DNA of 64,000 nt, from the NCBI GenBank assembly GCA_039090855.1, contig CM077005.1, positions 14,423,921 to 14,487,920 of the forward strand, read 5' to 3'. The notes beneath the pieces were generated by a model. It had not been told where the DNA came from and searched no databases. It worked only from the letters and a program-made list of their open reading frames with translations. Shown piece after piece: positions 21,233 through 32,165 of this stretch. Positions within the stretch are counted from its first letter, which is position 1, and every line of letters begins with the position of its first letter. A program made the translations under genes and the position numbers. This DNA comes from Macrothele yani. Its lineage: Eukaryota > Arthropoda > Arachnida > Araneae > Macrothelidae.

Positions 21233-23865
21233 CACTGCCTGACAGAGAAGATGCCACACCACGAAGGAATGCTCGAAAACAGAGCGAACTGCACACACAG
21301 ATAGCCAAGTAGGTCCTGAACAAATGATTTAATTGTCACATACAGATTATGCTCCAGTTGCCGAATATATAGCATGATCAATAAGGAGTGTGTCCCCCAT
21401 TTTGGATGATGCAGTGTTGAAACGTGGCACCGAGGCAATGAGAGTCCGAATAGTCCTGGGGTATCGTGGACCATGTGGTGTTGATCCGAGTCCACAGTTC
21501 ATCTTCATTTTGTGGGGGTGGGAGGGTACTCAACCGACGTCCAATCGTGTTTCACAGATGCTTGACGGGTGAGAGGTCGAGGGATTGTGCTGGTCACGGA
21601 AACATCTGCACACCATGTAAAGCATTCAGGCTGATCCGAGCGGTATGCAGGCGGGTGTTAACCTGTTGGAAAACTGCATTTTGGATGCCCTGCAAATACG
21701 GTAGTGCCACGGGCCACAGCCCTTCATCGACATAGCGGCATGCTGTCAGTGTGCCTGTAATGGCGGCTGTTGGCGCTGATAGCACCCCACATTATGATTC
21801 CACATTGCCAGGTTGTGTGGCAGAGGAATCTGCCCGTTGGCCATGTCGCCTCCAGACTTTCACACGGCAATCATCCATGGTGAGACAGAACCACGATACA
21901 TCACTGAACACCACACTGTTTCATTCGGCACCCCGCACAGATCTGGAGCGACCACACCAAGCGGTGATGACGATGGCTCGTTGTTAAGGGTAGCCTTCGC
22001 AACAGAGAGCTGGGCAGCAAACCAGATGCAGCCAATCGGCACGACACTGTCTGCTAGAGGTCTGCATGGGCCCGGGCCGGTTCGGGCCTTTGCTCATTTC
22101 TAAGTTGGGGAAACGGGCCGGGCCCGAGCCTTCAATATTTAATGTAAAACAGACATGGACCGAGCAGGGTTTTTTTTTTTTTAACGAGCAAAACAATCGC
22201 TGTGCGGTGCTTTTCTCATTTGGAAATCTCACAAACATACAGCAGCAGGATAAGATTGAATAATTTCCACTGTTGGAAAAAAAATGGAAGTTTCGCAACA
22301 TCCTCCTCTCCTACAAAACAATTGGAGTGAGGAGTCAGCTACCTTAGTTTTTCAATGTGAATGTGGTCCCTTCTCTCTCTCTCTCTCTAACTTCCACCCT
22401 CCTCTCATGCTTCAGGGCAGGCTATTAACTGCAGCATTTATAAACCAAGCCACCAGCTCGCAGATGATCTTTTTTATTGTTCTGGTTGGCGGCATTTTGT
22501 TCTCTAGATGTGTGAAAAGCTTTTAAGTTGTCTTAAATGGCACGGGAGAAATGGGCTGGGAGAAACTTACTTCTATGTATAAATCTGTGCAGTATTTTCC
22601 CCATTTGTACTCTCAGGGTGTCAGCAGATGGCAAATGAACCCTTCGGTATTCCAGCCCAGCAGTTTTCAAAACTTCTGTGACACTGGTTAGCTGGGCAGT
22701 CTGCCATTTTCCCTAGCATATGCTCAGTTCAGTGTTGCTGATAAATACTCTTACATAGTTATTCTGGAGTTTAAGAAAGCGAAAGATTTTCACGAAAAAA
22801 TCGCTTCTGGAGAATATGTGCTTGTAGACCATGTAAAGTAGAATGATTGGACTCATAATTCGGGATATTTTGTACTTTTTGAATTAGTCCACCCCCTTAT
22901 CCCCAAGGATATTCTGATTCTGGGTCAGGCAGTAGGCAATGATAATTTGAAAACCCAGAAAATTTGAAAGACATGGAAATTGTCATTTACATGGAATATT
23001 TTTAGTATACAAGCCCCCCCCCTACCTTAGACGTCACGGGACTTATACAGAGTCGCAGAAATATTCCGAATTAATGTTTATTGTAATAGAATAAATACGT
23101 GTAGCAATTAAGAAAACAAAAACTCTTCAGGAGTCGAATGACCGAGTGCACCAGGTGTTAAATTCGTGTTTTAGTAATTGTTGAAATTTTACGGGGCGGC
23201 CTGGGCCTTGGAAACAGAAGAAATATACGGCCCAGACCGGGCTGGGCTTTAATTAAAAAATTGAAATGGGCCGGGTATGGACCGGGCTTTCTAAATTAAG
23301 TCCCATGCAGACCTCTAATGTCCGTGTTGATATTGGAGCATCCTAGCCTCCGCATACACGCTGCAAAATGTCACCCGTTGTGGCCTGTGAGTTCACTACG
23401 GGGTGACAATTGGTGCGCTCAGACGTCCATCTCAATGTTGTGGTTCCCCTACGACATTGTACAGATCCTTCCTGGGACCACTGTCTCCAAATGCGATTGA
23501 TGATTGTGGCATAATGTTGTTTCTTCCACAATACGACGCAAGGACCATCCGTCGGTACGAAGGGCTATGATGACATCGGGTACGAACTCATCCGTTTGAC
23601 AGAATCGTGTGTGACTGTGTCTTAACGGCATTGGCACCCCCCGTTCATTCTCCGGACATGGTTACAGCAGAACCACTCACTTCTTGCGGCCATGACATCT
23701 CAACTGATGGCCTTACGGGCTGGTTGTCCGCTCATATACCGCTCGCTGTTCATGCAATTGGCTTGCAAATGCAATCATTTGTATAACTTGTACTTGTGCA
23801 CCCATCCTGCAATTTGCATCTGTGTTCATGTCTTCATGGTGTGGCATTTTCTCTGTCAAGCAGTG
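21233..23865 (-). mobile_element. Tc1-like element split by an hAT-like element
   Basis: Inverted ends CACTGCCTGACAGAGAAG and CACTGCTTGACAGAGAAA lie next to TA at 21231-21232 and 23866-23867. Removing the 1.26-kb insert leaves 1.37 kb, normal for Tc1. Minus-strand pieces of transposase: IIALRTDGWSLRRIVEE (N-terminal helix-turn-helix, 23449-23637) and VPGRICTMS with shifts. In the catalytic region QQVNTRLHTARISLN, Val stands where the second catalytic Asp belongs (usual QQDNARPHTA). It is inactive. Confidence 0.85.
22055..23317. mobile_element. hAT-like element inside the Tc1 element
   Basis: The ends are perfect 16-bp inverted repeats, TAGAGGTCTGCATGGG. Each is followed by GGGCC/CGGGC-rich subterminal repeats, a composition unlike the surroundings. 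The flanking 8 bp, CTGTCTGC and ATGTCCGT, agree at 5 of 8 positions, compatible with an aged 8-bp hAT duplication. No transposase frame of useful length is present, so it is non-autonomous. The flanking Tc1 transposase halves resume on each side. Confidence 0.75.
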
Positions 23866-23970
23866 TATAGTGTTATTGTCTAAATGTTTGTGTCACAGTT
23901 TGAAATGAAATTGTTGGCCTCAATTTCTGAAAATGGAAGTAAAAAGGAGCAAAAAAGTTTGCTTTAACTA

Positions 23971-24022
23971 TGTGACACTGGCTATCTGGCTTTGAAAGCA
24001 AAGCCAGATACCCAGTGACACA
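23971..24022. repeat. imperfect inverted repeat (24-bp arms)
   Basis: TGTGACACTGGCTATCTGGC and its continuation pair with GCCAGATACCCAGTGACACA, with 2 mismatches and a 4-nt loop. Function unknown; it could be a foldback relic. Confidence 0.75.
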
Positions 24023-25709
24023 CAGTGGGATCGGTGTTGTGTGACTGAAGCCTTCTTTTAGAGTAACTAGGTGAAACCCATCAATAATGATGGGATAATA
24101 TAAGATATGTAATTTTTTAAGTCATTAATTGATGTTCTGACATTTTCGGTCCTATTAGCAGTACATGTCTGTTTTAACTTATCTTCTTCACGTTTGCAAA
24201 TCCTGTTTTGTATAAAAATTTTATTCTTTTCATTTTTTTTATGTACCGATTGTTTATTACTTTGAAGTGGCATGGTTAAACCAACACAGCAAAAATGTCA
24301 CAGCTTTGCAAACATCATTTCATCAGAATTGTCGACCAATGTGTTAGATTGTCTCTTTTCAGTGATGCCATCTGACGAAATGAAAATATTCTCCCAATTG
24401 TTCAATACTTTTTGCACTGCGAGCTAGGAAAGTGCGAGGTGAAAGCCTATATTTACATAGGTATTCATGTATTCCGATGGAAAACGCTGAACTTTAAAAA
24501 AGTTGCTACGTCATTAGGCATTGCATCATACCAGTTTGATTGTAGCCTGTCCTTTCACCCAGTGAGAAAAGAGTGCTAAAAATATAGCTGCATCACCATA
24601 GCAGCAGGTCACAGAACCAGAACTTTCCTGTGTGGCTACTGCTGAAGACAGATGAAGCCGTTCATTCCTTTCCTTTGCATCTTTAAAAACTGCTTAGAAA
24701 TCAGAAAATGATTTTTTCTTAATTTTTTTTTAAAGAGGGAGGACAGTTGTGAGTTTATGCTGTAAAAATTGCAGTGGGCTATAATTTATAGTTTGCCATA
24801 TATCCATTTTTTAAAATGGATCCCATCCTGAAATAGAGAATTCTGTGAAATTTAAAAATTTAATTTCTCGTAAACTAAATCAAAATAAAAAAAAAAAAAG
24901 GGTGGTGATGTGCAAAAATTCGGCCATGGCCCCTACATGACTACAAAGTTTCATGGCTCTGTTGCTGTTAGTGCGTCCAGAATGCGAACTGATAGCACTT
25001 TTTTGCTTACCTTAACTTTGATATACAGCTCTTGAAGTATCGCCAGAATCAAAAAACAGTTTATTTCAGCATATTCTCCAAACATTTCTCTACAAACGAT
25101 GTAAATTTCATATTTTTGTGTTCAATACTTTTTGCGCAGCGAGCTAGGAAAGCGCAAGTGCTGCGGAATTTCCAAAACAGCGGCAGTTACTTTTTCTTAG
25201 AATAGAGAGATTTGATTCCAGATTTTACAATGTTGTCCATTTTTTTTTATTGATAATCAGTTTTTGCACTCACATTTGTCTTGGACCTTATAATGTCAGC
25301 CTAAGAATAATTGTTATTTATTTTGTCACTCCATTCTCTAATGATTTATGGTGATGATTTAAATAATATCATAGGTTTTATTTTTCTTAACAGTGATACT
25401 ATAAATAAAAATGTGTAGAACGTAAAGTGATCATAGGGTTCTTTATGAAAGTTACTAGAAAATAATTTACTTACTATCAAAATTTTCGCTTGTATCCTAG
25501 CCCATGGTTGGTGCTGCAGCACATTGCTGTGTGGGAGTACTGTCAAAGAAATAAGTAGTACACTGAGGTATGGTGTGAAAATTTAATTGTAGATTATCCT
25601 TCAGTTATTCCCATATGAAGTTTAATAATATATTTGTTGTGTTTGTTTTGCATTTTCATAGCTTTTTTTGTGTGTGCTAACATTCTAGATCTGCATTTAA
25701 AAGTAAAAC

Positions 25710-25770
25710 AAGTATGTTCTTATGGTTAATTAAAAAAAATTAAAAACAAATTAACCATAAGAACATACTT
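25710..25770. repeat. perfect inverted repeat (22-bp arms)
   Basis: AAGTATGTTCTTATGGTTAA(TT) at 25710-25731 is matched exactly by its reverse complement at 25749-25770, with a 17-nt A-rich loop. It lies 195 bp upstream of the exon 2 acceptor. As RNA it would form a strong stem in the intron. Confidence 0.85.
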
Positions 25771-25965
25771 TAAAAAATAATAATTTTTTTAAAGTTTAAA
25801 AAGAAAAATTATAAAAAATTAAATATTTTTTTAATTTTTCTTAAAAATGTGTTTTTTTTTACTAAAGTGAGTAGTAAATGTATTTCTATGTCTTTTACAA
25901 ATTTTAATATTTTACAAAGGAGTGTTATTTTATCCTATTTACTCTTACTTTGCTTTACATTGTAG

Positions 25966-26172
25966 CATCAACTGCAAGCAAAGCCAAGAGCCCTGCTCCC
26001 AAAAAATATTTTAAATGTTGAAAAGCCAGGTCAGAAGACACCTATAAAACATCTAACTCCAAAATCTTCTCCCATAAGAAAGCTACCCTCAAAAACAAAG
26101 AAATCTGTGGCAGCTGCAGTTAGTGGAACCACTGTAGATCCAATAACTCCATCTGTGGAAGAAATTCAAAAG
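25966..26172 (+). CDS. MAP7: MAP7/ensconsin-like gene, exon 2 (linker; apparent 1-nt frameshift)
   Basis: Between TTGTAG and AAAG|GTTAGA the exon encodes a basic Lys/Pro/Ser linker. Entering in phase 1 from exon 1 it reads ASTASKAKSPAPKK and then hits a stop at TGT TGA. The other frame reads NILNVEKPGQKTPIKHL, SSPIRKLPSKTKKS, VDPITPSVEEIQK and leaves in phase 0, exactly what exon 3 needs. The switch falls in the A6 run of CCCAAAAAATATT at about 26001-26006. One A fewer would make the exon consistent with both neighbours. I read this as an assembly/sequencing indel or a recent allele; an unseen small exon of 3n+2 bases is an alternative. Confidence 0.7.
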
Positions 26173-26264
26173 GTTAGATTAGAAATAATTATTGCAAATT
26201 TATATTTTAATTTTAAATTCTGCTTGTGTTAAGATTTTATAAAATCATATCATTATACATCATT

Positions 26265-27395
26265 AAGCTGTTCTCTGATGTTCAGAGGTTAGCTCCTGAA
26301 AGAAAGACCATCTGACAAATAAACTTTTAACATGCAATACAAACCACCAGATAAATTCTTAACTGATTATTTACTCACTGTTGCCATATTGAACTTCTCC
26401 ATTTACAGTGATCTTGACACACAACACAGGCTTCAGTGACATCCATCACACGATGTACACAAGACCTTCTATACTTCATACTCATAATCTTTTTCTCATT
26501 CAGGCACTCCTAAATCTAATCCTCCCATGACTTCCTTGGCCTTCCTCTGCCTTACTTTCCTGCCACTTGAGCTGAAAAATCTTTCTTAGTAAGCATCTAA
26601 TCGCTCATTCTTTCAACATGGTAAAACCACCGAAGCATATTAGTCTCCACCTTGCCGACAATATTTCGCTTCACATTACACAACTGCAACACATCTTCAT
26701 TTCTCACATGATCTGAACATGTCTTCCCACAAATCCACGTAAGTAACGCATTTCTCTGGCACACAAACGATTTGTATGTCTCTTCTGTAGTACCCAGGTT
26801 TCACTGCCATACATCAGAGTAGGAACAATTACACTTTCATACACAGCCATCTGGAACTCTTTTGAGAATCCATCATTCTTGTGAAAACCTCCTAAAGCAG
26901 CTATGACTTTCAACGAAGAATTCACTCTCCTACTAATTTCGCCAGCTAATCTGTTACTGCGAATCTACTTAATAGTGTAAAAGCCCATGTATGCTGGCAG
27001 TAGAGCTTGTGTACAAGTGAATTGTGTATCAAAATGGTTTTCCATTGGTGCAGGAGTCAGGCAAGGTTGTGTAATGTCACCATGGCTATTTAATTTATTT
27101 ATGGATGCATGCATGCACGATGCCTAGATGGACAATACTGGTTTATGTCTTGGTAATGCCCATGTGTGCAGATTGCTGTATGCTGATGACAGTTCTCTTA
27201 GCAGAGAGGAAAAGTGAGTTGCAGAGTATGTTGTCCCGGTTGTACAAAGTTTGTATGAAATTCAAACTGAGTATAAATAAGGGAAAAACCAAAGTTATGG
27301 TTTTTGAGAGAGGAACTGGTAGTACTGAATGTAATATAAGTCTAAATGGCACCGTGATTGACTTGGAGAATGAGTTTGTATATTTGGGTAGAATA
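26265..27395 (-). mobile_element. LINE insertion A with 5' inversion (twin priming)
   Basis: 26265-26954 holds the LINE 3' end on the minus strand: the tail GAGCTAACCTCTGAACATCA at the left, then the frame SSLKVIAALGGFHKNDGF, VPTLMYGSETWVLQK, RWFYHVERM-like. 26953-27395 holds RT sequence on the plus strand (LLNSVKA, VRQGCVMSPWLFNLF, YADDS with frame breaks, KTKVMVFERGTGSTE), ending FVYLG. In an intact copy these two pieces are consecutive, joining at YLGSMFD..NKLDGEI. One piece inverted against the other is the signature of twin priming. Related AT-rich sequences beginning ATTTTATAAAAT flank it (26234-26264 and 27396-27424) as the probable duplication. Confidence 0.85.
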
Positions 27396-27424
27396 ATTTT
27401 ATAAAATGAAATATCAAAAATCAT

Positions 27425-27726
27425 TGTTTTGTTCTTTGTAATGTTTTGCAGTTCATTGTCTAAAGTGGTGAAACTGATGTTTCTGGCTGCCTCAGTAAAT
27501 GATTCAACTCGATAATGCAATCATTAAACAAAGCTGTAATCAGATTGTGATATTCCAGACCCATTCCAAAAATGTTAGCTATGTGTGGAAACATTGGAAT
27601 TGATTTTGTGAGTCATTTCAACAGTGTAATGGTGCACATTCAGTTAATTTAAATTGAAGTCTTTCCTAGACTTTAGTGTTAAAAACATAAAAAAGAAAAA
27701 CTCATGTTTGTGCGCAGAATTGAAAT
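27425..27726 (+). other. intron sequence
   Basis: Unique-looking AT-rich sequence between two LINE copies. Nothing is recognised. Confidence 0.45.
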
Positions 27727-28228
27727 GAGGGGATGCTGTGGGGATGTTCAGAGTGGTTTTATGCCTGGTAAAGGCTGCATTAACCAAATTTTTGCATTAC
27801 GCATGATGATTGAAAAGTATCTGGCTGTTGGTAAGAAAGTTTTTGCTGCCTTCATAGATTTAGAGAAAGCTTATAACAGAGTAAATGGGATACTCTTATG
27901 GAAGGTATTGAATGAATATGGTGTTACTGGGAATCTACTTAACAGTGTAAAAGCCATGTATGCTGGAAGTAGAGCTTGTGTACGAGTAAATGGTGTCGTT
28001 TCAAAATGGTTTTCCATTGGTGCACGAGTCAGGCAAGGTTGTGTGATGTCACCATGGCTATTTAATGTATTTATGGATGCATGCATGCATGATGCCAAGA
28101 TGGACAATACTGGTTTATGTCTTGGTAATACCCATGTGTGCAGATTGCTGTATGCTGAATGACACTGTCCTGTTGGCAGAGAGCAAAAGTGAGTTGCAGA
28201 GTATGTTGTCTCGAATGTACAAAGTTTG
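27727..28228 (+). mobile_element. LINE insertion B, 5' part (RT)
   Basis: Plus-strand RT: VQSGFMPGKGCINQIFALRM, FAAFIDLEKAYNRVNG (catalytic Asp in FIDLEKAY), SRACVRVNGVVSKWF, VRQGCVMSPWLFNVFMDA, then LLYAE where YADD is expected, with a frameshift. It ends at MYKVC where PLE-C is inserted and resumes at 31344. It is 5'-truncated: no endonuclease is seen upstream. Confidence 0.85.
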
Positions 28229-28346
28229 CTTTCTATGTTGATTTCCACCGTCTCTACACGATCATTATTCAAATAACAGATTCAAATAACACATTTGACT
28301 GTTTAGATGATTTAATGTGATGAAGTTAAGTATTAAATTCATATAG

Positions 28347-30548
28347 CAGGGATCGCATTCCTCCTAAAATTCCTAATATTTTGTGACCCTCCTTAAATTC
28401 CTAAAATTATACCTAAAATTTGCTATTCATCCTAAAATTTTCGTAAGCTTATTTATTAAAAACACAACCGTTATTAACGCCAATAAATTTACCATTACGC
28501 AGGCTGCGCACGCGTGCTTGAAAACCTGGAAAGTCCTGGAAAATCATGATTACGTTTTCAAGGCCTGGAATATCCTGGAAAAACGGTGTTTTTTTAATGC
28601 CGTCTTGAAAAGCCTTGAAATTTGAAATTAGTGCTTAAAAAATGCCCTTTTAGGAAATCGTGTTACTGTTACCCCTTCATTTTTTAAAGTTCCTTTTCTC
28701 TGTTCTCAAAGAAACCACCGGCAGCGGTTTCCGATGTGCACCAAATCCTAATTTGGCTGGGGGAAAAAAAAGAAAAAAAAAGGCACTACTTCCAGTGCAA
28801 TAAAATTGGATGATTACTAGTAGGTCGAAGGGGAGCTTGATGTCCGTCCGACAATTGAGAACAGAAGGGGAAAGAAGAGGCATTTAGCATTTGCAGGGGG
28901 TCGCGTATGTACCAAGTCAGCTGGCATCCACCAGTGAGGAGTATGCCTGAACAACACATTCATCTTCTTCTTGTTTATGTGCATGCCACCCTCCCTCCCC
29001 TCAAGAGACTTCCACTACTTATGATAAAAAATAAGAAAACTATCTTTGCGAATTTTTCACGAAAGTGGCTGAAATTTTTACATTCACTGTAATTGGATTA
29101 CAGAAGCTCACTTCCAAAATTCCAGTTGAATCGGTTTAAAACTTTAAAAGTTAGCATTGGTAATTTTTATTATGGACAAGTATGTGTGCCTCTTTGGACA
29201 GAGTGAGCCTCAGCAGAAAGGGTGTTACCATAGCAACGGTTGATTGACAGCTGGGAGCGCTGATCTGAAGCCCTTGGTTGGGAAGAAAGCAAACACCTGT
29301 TTATCACTTCCACAGCACAAAAGGACTAGGAGAATATTTTCAGAAATCCATTTTTCTGAATTTTGAAAAAAAATTTTTACAGTAGTTAAGATACATCACA
29401 ATAAAGTTCTAGTGCAAATTTCGCCAAATTCCGTTAGGAACTTTAGCAGATGCAAAAAAAAAAAAAAAAAAAAAAAAAAAACGTTGGAAGGTGTGGTGTG
29501 GAGCAGAAAAAGATAGGCTAATCAGGAAAAGGTTAAAACAATAATATGAAAAAAAGTAATTCAGTGAACAATTGTACATAGTTCTTGGTTTTCAATTACC
29601 TTTTTAGGATATTATAGTTTAATGTGAAACCTGAAAACTTTACTGTGAAAATCGTGAATTGCTTCTGGTTCAACAGCATATTAATGTTCAAAGTGAAACT
29701 TGAATGTGGTAAATATACTTGAATATGATAATAACACGTGAAAAGATAAGAACTGAACATTAGAAGTAAATCATACTTAAACTTTAGACATTAGACGTTA
29801 TGCAAAAAATTTGGGTGTGAACTTCGACCATATATACTAATGGACTGCGCATTGGCAATAGCTGCATCAAAGCCGCCATGGCTCAAACATTGGGCACGTC
29901 ATCATCAGACTCCAAATTTCGTGTACAAATGCTGTTATGATTACTAATTTACGCTGCAGAACTTCAGTGTTTTCGGTGTATTATGTGAATGCGCCTCATA
30001 TATAATGAAAACTCTTCAGGTAAGTTTACTTATGAGCTATATACATGCATGATCGGGTTGTTTACATTTTGTGATTTATAATGTGATGAACATTTGCGAA
30101 GAATTTGGAACATGCATTCCATTTTTTTTTCTTAAGTTACTATATTTTTATATCAATAGCTGCAAGTTTCTGGTTAAGTAATTGAACTTTATTGACTTAG
30201 GTATTTAATTCGTTTCTTACCCATGAAAAATCATAGAACTTTCTTTACTATATCGGTCAGAGCAACCATAAGCACAGCAGGTGTAACCCATCTTTTTGAC
30301 TGTTGTCATGTGATTTTATGTTGGAGCCAGAAATTTTGATGTCATGCGCAGTCTATCAGTATATATGGTTGAAGGGTGTGAAGCAAACTCTTTACAATGT
30401 ATACAAAGTTGTTTTACTAGATGTATACAAATATACATCTAGTTTTTATTGAAATACACTCCTAAAATTTTCCTAAAATTTTTCTAAAAATTCCTAAAAT
30501 TCCTAAAATTCTTACCTAAAATTTTCCTGAAGTATGCTATGATCCCTG
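28347..30548. mobile_element. TIR element with CAGGGATC ends and 6-bp duplication
   Basis: The ends CAGGGATC...GATCCCTG are inverted, with TCCTAAAATT-type repeats just inside both ends. The flanks ATATAG (28341-28346 and 30549-30554) are a duplication. The inverted PLE-C arm at 31200 supplies the unoccupied site (TTCATATAGTAAAC when reversed), which has a single ATATAG. No transposase is recognisable in the 2.2 kb. A GTCCTGGAAAA/CCTGGAATATCC-rich segment (28520-28620) and an A-run (29454-29482) are included. It also carries a nested MITE. Confidence 0.8.
29822..30374. mobile_element. MITE with 31-bp inverted repeats and 8-bp duplication
   Basis: CTTCGACCATATATACTAAT...GCGCAT at 29822-29852 is matched in reverse by 30344-30374 with 3 mismatches. 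GGTGTGAA flanks both sides (29814-29821 and 30375-30382), a perfect 8-bp duplication. No coding capacity. The 8-bp duplication suggests an hAT- or Merlin-type source, which I cannot identify. It is the innermost of four nested insertions. Confidence 0.8.
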
Positions 30549-30786
30549 ATATAGTAAACATTCGAACTTTCAGGCCTGCAATGTACCTATCTTCAGATGT
30601 TATTAGCAGAATGGAACTGAGTATAATTTAAATACATTAATGTTATGTGGTTTTCTTTGATATTGTCACTTGCTTGTGATGGACATATCTCGTTAATGGT
30701 TTGTTAACATCAATAAATATATTACGTGTCAAGCAATGTATTAAAAACTATGTATGAAGGAAATAATTGGTGTAAGTCTCTATATG

Positions 30787-31031
30787 TTATAACTCATTAA
30801 GCACCGTTTTCCAAGGTAAAGGGATGTGACAAGGAGTATCATCATTGCAACATATTTCACCATATTTGTAAATAAATAGACTTTCCATTAGGAGGATTGA
30901 TGCTTTTGAGTAGGGCGTGGTGAGGATGTTGGCTTCGCTCCAACATGGGTAATGAGATCCTTTGTATGATAGCCTTGATAGGGAAGTCCTTGATGAGTTT
31001 GTCTTTATGTTATATAGGTGCTCTTTCAAAC
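30787..31031 (-). pseudogene. PLE-C endonuclease C-terminus
   Basis: The minus-strand frame reads TRLKEHLYNIKTNSSR, SHYPCWSEANILTTPY and LLMESLFIYKYG, ending LPWKTVLNEL and a stop. The order KEH, W...ANILTT, ESLFI matches the end of the GIY-YIG endonuclease of Penelope-type elements. The frame upstream of 31031 belongs to the inverted right arm and is not protein sequence. The RT is absent. Confidence 0.7.
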
Positions 31032-31343
31032 GAGTAATATATTTATAGATGTTAACAAACCTTTCACGAGATATGATGTCCATCATGAGCAAGTGACAAT
31101 TTCAAGAAAACCACATAACATTAATGTATTTAAATCATACTCAGTTCCATTCTGCTAATAACATCTGAAGATGGGTCCGTTGCCAGCCTGAAAGTTCTAA
31201 TGTTTACTATATGAATTTAATAATTAACTTCATCACATTAAATCATCTAAACAGTCAAATGTGTTATTTTAATAATGATCGTGTAAGGACGGCGGAAATC
31301 AACATAGAAAGTCAACGTAAACACGATATGAACATTTACTTAG

Positions 31344-32165
31344 GTATAAAATTTGTATGAAATTTAAACTGAGTATAAATAGGAGAAAAACAAAAGTTAA
31401 GGTTTTTGAGAGAGGAACTGGTAGTACTGAATGTAATATAAGTCTAAATGGCACAGTGATTGACCAGGTGAATGAGTTTGTGTATTTAGGAAGCATGCTT
31501 GACATAGATAACAAATTGGATGGTTAAATTAGTAGGTGAGTGAATTCTTCATTGAAAGTCATGGCTGCTTTGGGAGGTTTTCACAGGAATGATGGGTTCT
31601 CAAGAGTGTCCCGCATGGCTGTGTATGAAAGCATAATTGTTCCTACTCTGATGTATGGCAGTGAAACTTGGGTACTACAGGAGAAACAAAGGAGTTGTTT
31701 GTGTGCTGGAGGAATGCGTTACTTACGGGGGGGGGAGGGGTGGCGGCAAGACACGTTCTGATTGTGTGAGTAATGAAGATTTGTTGGAGTTGTGTAATGT
31801 GAAGCAAAATGTTGTTTGCAAGGTGAAGACTAATATGCTTCGGTGGTTTGGCCATGTTGAAAGAATGAGTGATGAGATGCTTACTAAGAAAAATCTTTTT
31901 GGCCCAAGTGGCAGGAAGGAAAGGCAGAGGATGGCCAATGAAGTCATGGGATGACCAGATTCAGGAGTGTCTGCAAGAGAAAAAGATTATGAGTATGAAG
32001 TATAGAAGATCTTGTGTGCTGCATGTGATGGATGTCAGCGAAGCCCATGTTGTCTGTTGAGATCGCTGTAAATGGATAAGTTTGATATGGCAACAGTAAG
32101 TAAAAATTATCTGGTAGTTTGTATTTCTTTGTGGAGCTAATCTCTGAATCTCAGAGAGCAGCTTG
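31344..32165 (+). mobile_element. LINE insertion B, 3' part
   Basis: Continues from 28228 at MKFKLSINRRKTK: VFERGTGSTECNISLNG, NEFVYLGSMLDIDNKLDG, then stops, VPTLMYGSETWVLQ, LRWFGHVERMSDEML and the C-terminal basic region. It ends at the LINE tail GGAGCTAATCTCTGAATCTC and GAGAGCAGCTTGGTGATAT. The stop codons and the G-run at 31728-31740 show decay. The same tail closes LINE copies A, C and D. Confidence 0.85.

Larger units (their letters stand above)
23868..25965 (+). other. intron sequence before exon 2
   Basis: No gene. It has a 38-bp direct repeat with 4 mismatches (TTCAATACTTTTTGC then GCGAGCTAGGAAAG) at 24401-24438 and 25121-25158, exactly 720 bp apart, and two hairpins listed separately. 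The 3' end TTGCTTTACATTGTAG is a good splice acceptor. Confidence 0.5.
28229..31343 (-). mobile_element. Penelope-like element C: inverted 3' ends, inside LINE B
   Basis: The left arm (minus, 28229-31031) has the PLE C-terminus and its long 3' UTR, which is itself interrupted by a 2.2-kb DNA element. The right arm (plus, 31032-31343) repeats the 3' UTR in inverted orientation: for example AACATTAATGTATTTAAAT near 31112 against 30640, and TCATCACATTAAATCATCTA near 31236 against 28310. GTACAAAGTTTG (28217-28228) and GTATAAAATTTG (31344-31355), 10 of 12 alike, are the likely target duplication in the LINE. This is again an inverted dimer with 3' ends outward, the right arm being very short. Confidence 0.75.
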
